Source: JBLHKE01 sp047619485 (lineage in GTDB: Bacteria; Verrucomicrobiota; Verrucomicrobiia; Verrucomicrobiales; DEV007). Taken from it: a stretch of DNA of 5,632 nucleotides. Each line of letters starts with the position of its first letter. Position 1 is the stretch's first letter. The notes beneath the pieces were generated by a model that was not told where the DNA came from, did not search any database, and saw nothing but the letters and a program-made list of their open reading frames with translations. The stretch is from positions 1-5,632 of the forward strand of contig JBLHKE010000532.1 in NCBI GenBank assembly GCA_047619485.1, read 5' to 3'. Both the position numbers and the translations under genes were made by a program. Positions 5,229-5,632 of this stretch are shown here, piece after piece.

Positions 5229-5632
5229 ATGCAGAACCCTTCCACCAAACAGTTGATCTTTGTCACCATCGCGATTTTCGCGGCGCTAGCGTTGATCTTT
5301 TCACTCATCTTGCGCAATTCCTTCGACTTCCGTGGTCTATCGTTCAAGGAAATGCCTGGCCGCCGACCTGTTTATGATACCGAGGGCAAGGCGCTGCCAC
5401 ATGATCCGGCGTTCATTTTGAGTAGTCCGATCGATCTCGCACAGACGCCAACTGCGGCACGTCTCGATATGCCGCTAGGCTCGGAACACGGCGCGCTTAC
5501 CTATGATTCACAGCCTTTCCTTACTCTTAATTTGCAGCGAAACGGCAAGCACCTCGGCGATGACTTCAACGGCATTGGCGGTATGGACACCGATCTGGGT
5601 GATCCTGTCTACTCGATCGGGGCGGGTCGTGT
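5229..5632 (+). CDS. Membrane-anchored M23-type peptidase, 3' end cut by the window
   Basis: The first 134 codons are present and the frame is open to the right edge. Residues 9-28 are one hydrophobic segment with a Lys before it (an N-terminal anchor or uncleaved signal), so the rest should be outside the cytoplasmic membrane. A linker of about 75 residues follows. Then comes HLGDDFNGIGG (108-118) and LGDPVYSIGAG (123-133). This is the start of an M23 (LytM-like) domain, with His108 and Asp112 as the HxxxD zinc ligands; the remaining HxH motif would lie beyond the window. M23 enzymes cut peptide cross-links in peptidoglycan, though many are inactive activators. The ATG at 5229 follows an in-frame TAA at 5211-5213; TTG at 5223 is the only other nearby start. 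No Shine-Dalgarno is visible. It diverges from the Fur-family gene with 151 bases between the starts. Confidence 0.8.
   Translation, partial: MQNPSTKQLIFVTIAIFAALALIFSLILRNSFDFRGLSFKEMPGRRPVYDTEGKALPHDPAFILSSPIDLAQTPTAARLDMPLGSEHGALTYDSQPFLTLNLQRNGKHLGDDFNGIGGMDTDLGDPVYSIGAGR

Overview
The window looks like chromosomal DNA of a Verrucomicrobiota bacterium, probably Verrucomicrobiae. This rests on recognised protein style, not on a search. The first protein ends in the IEYSEDM / GGWVEIG / DTDPG / FYR pattern that closes many verrucomicrobial secreted proteins. The genome is moderately GC-rich, and Shine-Dalgarno sequences are weak or absent in front of most genes.

Layout from left to right. 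Bases 1-137 are the leader of a plus-strand gene. Bases 138-950 encode a secreted beta-rich protein of unknown function. Bases 951-1035 are a short gap between convergent genes; it holds a degenerate hexanucleotide repeat and small stem-loops. Bases 1036-4426 hold three tightly packed minus-strand genes, read right to left: argH (argininosuccinate lyase), tatC (twin-arginine translocase subunit with a very long charged tail) and an exported N-acetylmuramoyl-L-alanine amidase. argH and tatC are 15 bases apart, and tatC and the amidase 7 bases apart or overlapping, depending on the amidase start. After a 168-base gap containing a 19-bp imperfect palindrome lies a Fur-family metalloregulator (4595-5077, minus). 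A 151-base divergent intergenic region follows, with a perfect 7-12-7 inverted repeat at the likely regulator promoter. The window ends inside a plus-strand membrane-anchored M23-type peptidase gene (from 5229).

argH is housekeeping arginine biosynthesis. tatC and the amidase share an envelope theme: folded-protein export and peptidoglycan cleavage. The M23 protein adds a second candidate wall hydrolase on the other side of the regulator. The Fur-family protein is the only regulator present; its targets cannot be read from the sequence.

I see no mobile element, tRNA, rRNA, CRISPR array or clear new defence system. The points most worth a second look are the roughly 200-residue acidic/His-rich plus helical tail on TatC, the altered second zinc-cysteine pair of the Fur-family protein, the two palindromes near it, the start-codon ambiguity that decides whether the amidase has an arginine pair, and the hexanucleotide repeat between the convergent genes.
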